From Bimastos eiseni (lineage: Eukaryota; Annelida; Clitellata; Crassiclitellata; Lumbricidae), in contig OY365813.1 in NCBI GenBank assembly GCA_959347315.1, positions 18,522,358 to 18,586,357 of the forward strand: 64,000 bases of DNA. Reading direction: 5' to 3'. How positions within the stretch are numbered: position 1 is the stretch's first letter; every line of letters begins with the position of its first letter. Made by a program: the position numbers and the translations under genes. Of this stretch, positions 60,301-64,000 are shown piece after piece. The notes under the pieces were generated by a model that worked only from the letters and a program-made list of their open reading frames with translations, was not told the DNA's origin and ran no database searches.

Positions 60301-61739
60301 GGTTGCTACAAAAAAGAAGATTGGAAATCACTAGGAAATCTCCCTCCTCTGAACAATAGGCTGATTAAAAGGCTGATTATTATGTTTTCGAAGAATTGGG
60401 AAAGTAGTGGTGTTGACGACTGACTACCTGCATATTTTTTTCAGCCGACGTGCGCTGTAATCGTTTCTCTTTTCTTTTCGGTTGTCATACGATAATGAAA
60501 GTCGGCTCAAAACATGAGTATCAGCTTTCAGAGGCAGCTGTTTTTCCTCAGCTGTGGGGGGGGGGTCAGTCTTGCAGAGTTTATTTGCATTTTCGATTTT
60601 GAGATGCATGCTCTACTACTTCGTAGGTTAAATTTGCATTTTCGAGTCATAGATGTGCACTAAGATTAGATTTTTTTTTATCATCTTTTCTCAGGTCCTA
60701 ATTTTAATTCTAGAGCAAGAGTGAGTGTATTATTGTTGGTACAAAGTGTGACAAATTACGTATTGCAAATTGGAATTTATCGTAAAAAAATTGACAAGGA
60801 TTTTAGACCGTAAATGTGAATACGGATGTATCTGTTCATGATTATGACTTAGCTATAGAGTTTAGTTAAGAGTCGATTACATTGCACAGGTGGTAAACGT
60901 GGTTGGTTCTAATTAAATTACTGAGTCAACTTAATGAAGGGATCATATAGTATGTACTTCCAATTATCACAACCTTTGTGTAACCAATGAAAATATATAC
61001 AGTGTACATTTTTGTGTTCATGATTTGATTTAGCTAGAGTTCAGTTAAGAAAATCTAAAAAGTCCCATTGCAATAGTGGTTGGAGTTGCATTTCAAAGTT
61101 AGGGGCTTGGGAAGTTTTTTAAAAAATTTTCCTGGAAAAAGGCACAGGAAAACAATAGAACAGTATGGGTTAGTATTGCTTTGGGTAAATAGACACATGG
61201 CATAGGGAAAGAATAATTGGCCACTCTAGGATTGAAAGGAACAGAACAATGGGCCTGTTAAGGCCTTGGTAATTAGGACTTATGCATAGGGGAAAATAAA
61301 AGAAGAGGCTCAACACAGGGAGGAGTGGCGTCTTTGGACATATGAACCTGCCTGAAGGCAGAGAACCAAAGAAGAAGCATAGGGGAAACTAATTGACCTG
61401 CTTAGGCCTATGTAAGAAAGACAGGCCTAGTAGAAAAGTAATGGACCTGTTTGTGCCTATACGAACAGAAGAATTGGTCTGAAGAATTTTTTTATGTTTC
61501 TATTTCGAGTTTTGCTTGCTGTTGCATTCGATGGCGACCATTGATCGTGTCCTGTCTGGTGCAGGCGTTACTGGTGTAATGTATGAAAGCTGAGATGTAA
61601 CGTTTCGATCGTTTTCGTGTTAATTACAATGTTCTTTTGCTTATAAACTGATTAATGCGAGTTCAGTCTTTTTTGTTCAGCTGCATTTATCTATAAATAT
61701 CAATATAAATGTGGACATAGCATCACTTGCATTGATCCT
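57301..61739. other. Gene-less region with a local duplication
   Basis: No supportable gene. Includes a GT run at 58600-58617, a duplication of about 185 bp (58705-58890 and 59521-59705) and short AT-rich stretches. Confidence 0.45.
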
Positions 61740-61835
61740 GGGGGCTGCAGGGGAAATGACTGGCGACCGTGGAGGTGATCTATTCGTACCCATCGCCGCC
61801 AAATGGCCGGTATCAGGAACTGATGATGATGATGT
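61740..61835 (+). pseudogene. Same retrotransposon 3' end as 11.4 kb, short copy
   Basis: TCTATTCGTACCCATCGCCG followed by CCAAATGGCCGGTATCAGGA and GATGATGATG matches the minus-strand copy at about 11395-11450. Confidence 0.65.
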
Positions 61836-61900
61836 GTCTAGATATCTGTGCAGCACCTTGCAGATTTAAGACTCCAGTGCATCTGTGCATTCAGATGAGC

Positions 61901-62115
61901 AGGGTACTGTTACAGTTGAAGAGGTCTGAGTACTGTTACAGTTGAAGAGGTCTGGGTACTGTTACAGATGAAAATTACTGGATACTGTTACATGGGAAGA
62001 CTGTTGGGTACTACTGTTACAGAGGAAAGTGGCTTGGTACTGTTACAGGAGACGAGCGCTGGGTACTAATTGTTGCATGGTAAAGGGCTAGGTGTTGTTA
62101 CAAGGTGAGAGTGCA
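61901..62115 (+). repeat. Degenerate minisatellite, about 27-34 bp units
   Basis: Recurring GGGTACTGTTACAG with GTTGAAGAGGTCTG; the first two units are nearly identical and later ones decay. Confidence 0.75.
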
Positions 62116-62849
62116 GGGCGCTATTGCAGCCAGAATGTTGTCACAGGATAAAAGAGATTGCCTAACAAAAACGTTATGATTGTCAGCTGAGACGTGCGCA
62201 CACATTTGAGATGTTCAAGATTTCTACAACTTATCCGCCACCTGGCGAAATACGTTGTAGCGAGTACGAACGTGTAAAAACACTGTCGTTTGGAATTGTT
62301 TTCTTGCAAATCTAAATTAAGAACTTGATCTTAATAAGGCGAACTGTTGGCGATCTTACTCTCGAGCTGCAGAATTGTATATGTAAATGGCTGAGTTCTG
62401 TCAGCTCTCTCTTCCAGAAAAGTTTAAACGGAGATGCAATTCACTTCTCCAAGAACTCAACTCTCTCCGTAGACGTCACCCGCCTTAGCCCGACTGCCCC
62501 CTCTGGAAAACGGACTTGACATCCTGGAGTTGCGTATACGAAGCATATTTAGTCGGTCGTAAGTCTTAGAACGGACCAGTTTTCGCTGTAGAAATAGATC
62601 AACACGTATAGAGACGCCTAAGTTCTCCAAAGATCGATTAGCGTCAGTCTACCGGGCAGGCGGACATAAGTCCACTAGTCGGGCTTAATGAAAGTCACTA
62701 GTCGGGCTTAGTGAAAGACTTAGCAAGGAGAATTTAAATGGCAGCCATTTCGATTGGTCCACTTTGACGAAGTTTCAGACGTCAAAGTGGGTTTAAGAGA
62801 GACCATAATTCACTCTGCTATTGTCGGACAATGCATTTAATGTTAATTA

Positions 62850-63325
62850 GGGGCCGTCCACATATTACGTATGCAGCGAGAGGAGGGAAGTTTCGCATTT
62901 CGGCGATATGCATACGGGTGCATACGGTGGGGGTCCCGAAAATATGTGCGCACGTCAATATAATTTTCTAATTATGACACACACAATGCGAAATAATAAA
63001 ATCAGAACTGTAAACCCAATCACAGACTATGTTCCAGCTTAATCAATTTTATGTAGCATTAAATTATTGTTAGTGTTTTATTTCTTCATAACAGTAAGCA
63101 AATTTAAGCTGTGAAATATGATGCTTAACAAAAATAAATAACCTGTGGTAAAATCAATGTCTTATATATAGATGTATTTAGCTAATTAACCGTTGCAATG
63201 GGGGTGGGCTAGAGCTAAAATGTACGTACGCATGGGGGAGGGGGTCCACCAATTGTGCGCAGTGCAACAGAGGGAGGGAGGTCCGAAAATCCGATTTTTG
63301 GCGTACGTAATATATGGATGGGCCA
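62850..63325. mobile_element. Non-autonomous DNA element (476 bp) with inverted repeats
   Basis: The left end is GGGGCCGTCCACATATTACG and the right end reverse-complemented is TGGCCCATCCATATATTACG, about 20 of 25 matching. Both ends are followed by purine-rich GGGAGG stretches. No coding frame; superfamily not determined. Confidence 0.7.
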
Positions 63326-63785
63326 TTTTGTTCGTCGTTTTCGCCGTCACAAAATGATAATGCTATTAACAGTGATCTTCGTTTAGTTGATATTTTAACA
63401 CTGATTATCACATCGCTGAACACGCGCCTTTAGCTTGCAGTAGCCGAGTTAACTTTTCTCACATGCAAGTTAAATAATAGTTGTATAAGGCAATCTTAAT
63501 CTATTCATAGGCCCTAGTTACTTTTGCGGACGAGTAATATTGTGATAACAGTGACATTTGTGTATTAACAAAATCACCTATTACTTAAAACAATGAGCAT
63601 GATAATAACAAACATCTTTGCCAGATCAAGTCCGCAAATAGCTTATAATGGCTTGCGCATGCGCAAGTTGCCATAATCACGTGAGCCATTGATGCTTGGT
63701 CTTGCAAAGTTTGACCACGCCCACCCAAGTCTCGTACAGGCGGGCCCTGGATTACCCTTTCGACTACTTCAACCTCTCTGATTCG

Positions 63786-63866
63786 AAGCATGACTCGTGA
63801 ATAAATTGGTGCCTTGCGCTTTTGGCTTTCGAGTGGCGCTTCAGAAGTTTGTAAATTACGATAACA
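63786..63866 (+). repeat. Dispersed repeat family C, copy 4
   Basis: GACTCGTGAATAAATTGGTG is followed by TTTCGAGTGGCGCTTCAGAA and AATTACGATAAC. Closest in layout to the copy at 19497. Confidence 0.6.
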
Positions 63867-64000
63867 TTATTATTTTACTCGGTGACCTAAGACTGACCTT
63901 ATCGTCATTGTTTTGGATAATTTCTGAAATAAGTGATTCACGAATGACAGCACGTGGCGCGTAGCATTGGCCTGACCGTGTTCCGTGGACAATCATTTTG

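Overview
This is a non-coding-rich stretch of an animal (metazoan) nuclear genome. Spliced genes with GT-AG introns, tRNA- and snRNA-headed retroposons, non-LTR retrotransposon tails, hAT-type DNA transposons and very long microsatellites all point to a eukaryote. The ciliary gene IFT70/TTC30, the SPSB3 orthologue and the repeat style suggest a marine invertebrate, possibly a deuterostome, but the phylum is not proven by anything in the window. There is one assembly gap of 200 N (14541-14740).

Layout. Positions 1-26.7 kb hold no convincing host gene: microsatellites (TCTG/GACA, GA, ATT, GTAT, GT, CTC), decayed minisatellites and a dense set of transposons. These include hAT-like elements with readable terminal inverted repeats and, in some cases, 8-bp target duplications (460-602, 5409-6266, 13036-14256, 26418-26486), an old LINE broken by later insertions (19.98-22.6 kb), a U2-snRNA-headed retroposon (23.6-23.8 kb) and a LINE 3' end (25.2-25.9 kb). 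From 26.7 to 39.3 kb, minus strand, lies a complete 16-exon TTC30/IFT70 gene. I rebuilt every exon with consistent phases, giving 649 codons plus stop. From 40.2 to 44.3 kb, plus strand, lies a complete four-exon SPSB3-type SPRY/SOCS-box gene (494 codons). The two start codons face each other across 844 bp, with an X-box-like site 60 bp upstream of the TTC30 start. From 49.2 to 55.0 kb, plus strand, lies a two-coding-exon gene for an 816-residue three-finger C2H2 zinc-finger protein that I do not recognise. Its probable long 3' flank (55-57.3 kb) ends in a cluster of eight AATAAA hexamers. The last 6 kb holds repeats and a short inverted-repeat element (62850-63325), but no gene I can support.

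How the genes relate. IFT70 is an intraflagellar-transport subunit needed for cilium assembly. SPSB3 is a substrate receptor for a Cullin-5 ubiquitin ligase. The zinc-finger protein is probably nuclear. No shared pathway is implied; the only structural link is the head-to-head arrangement of the first two.

The most unusual observations are: a tandem array in SPSB3 intron 2 whose first unit is the 3' end of exon 2 plus its splice donor; a perfect 60-bp spacerless palindrome at 47.2 kb; the U2-headed retroposon; a 16-bp satellite that grew from a LINE tail up to about 45 bp from a TTC30 splice acceptor; a three-copy hAT MITE family with clear target duplications; and strong over-representation of the palindrome TAGGCCTA.
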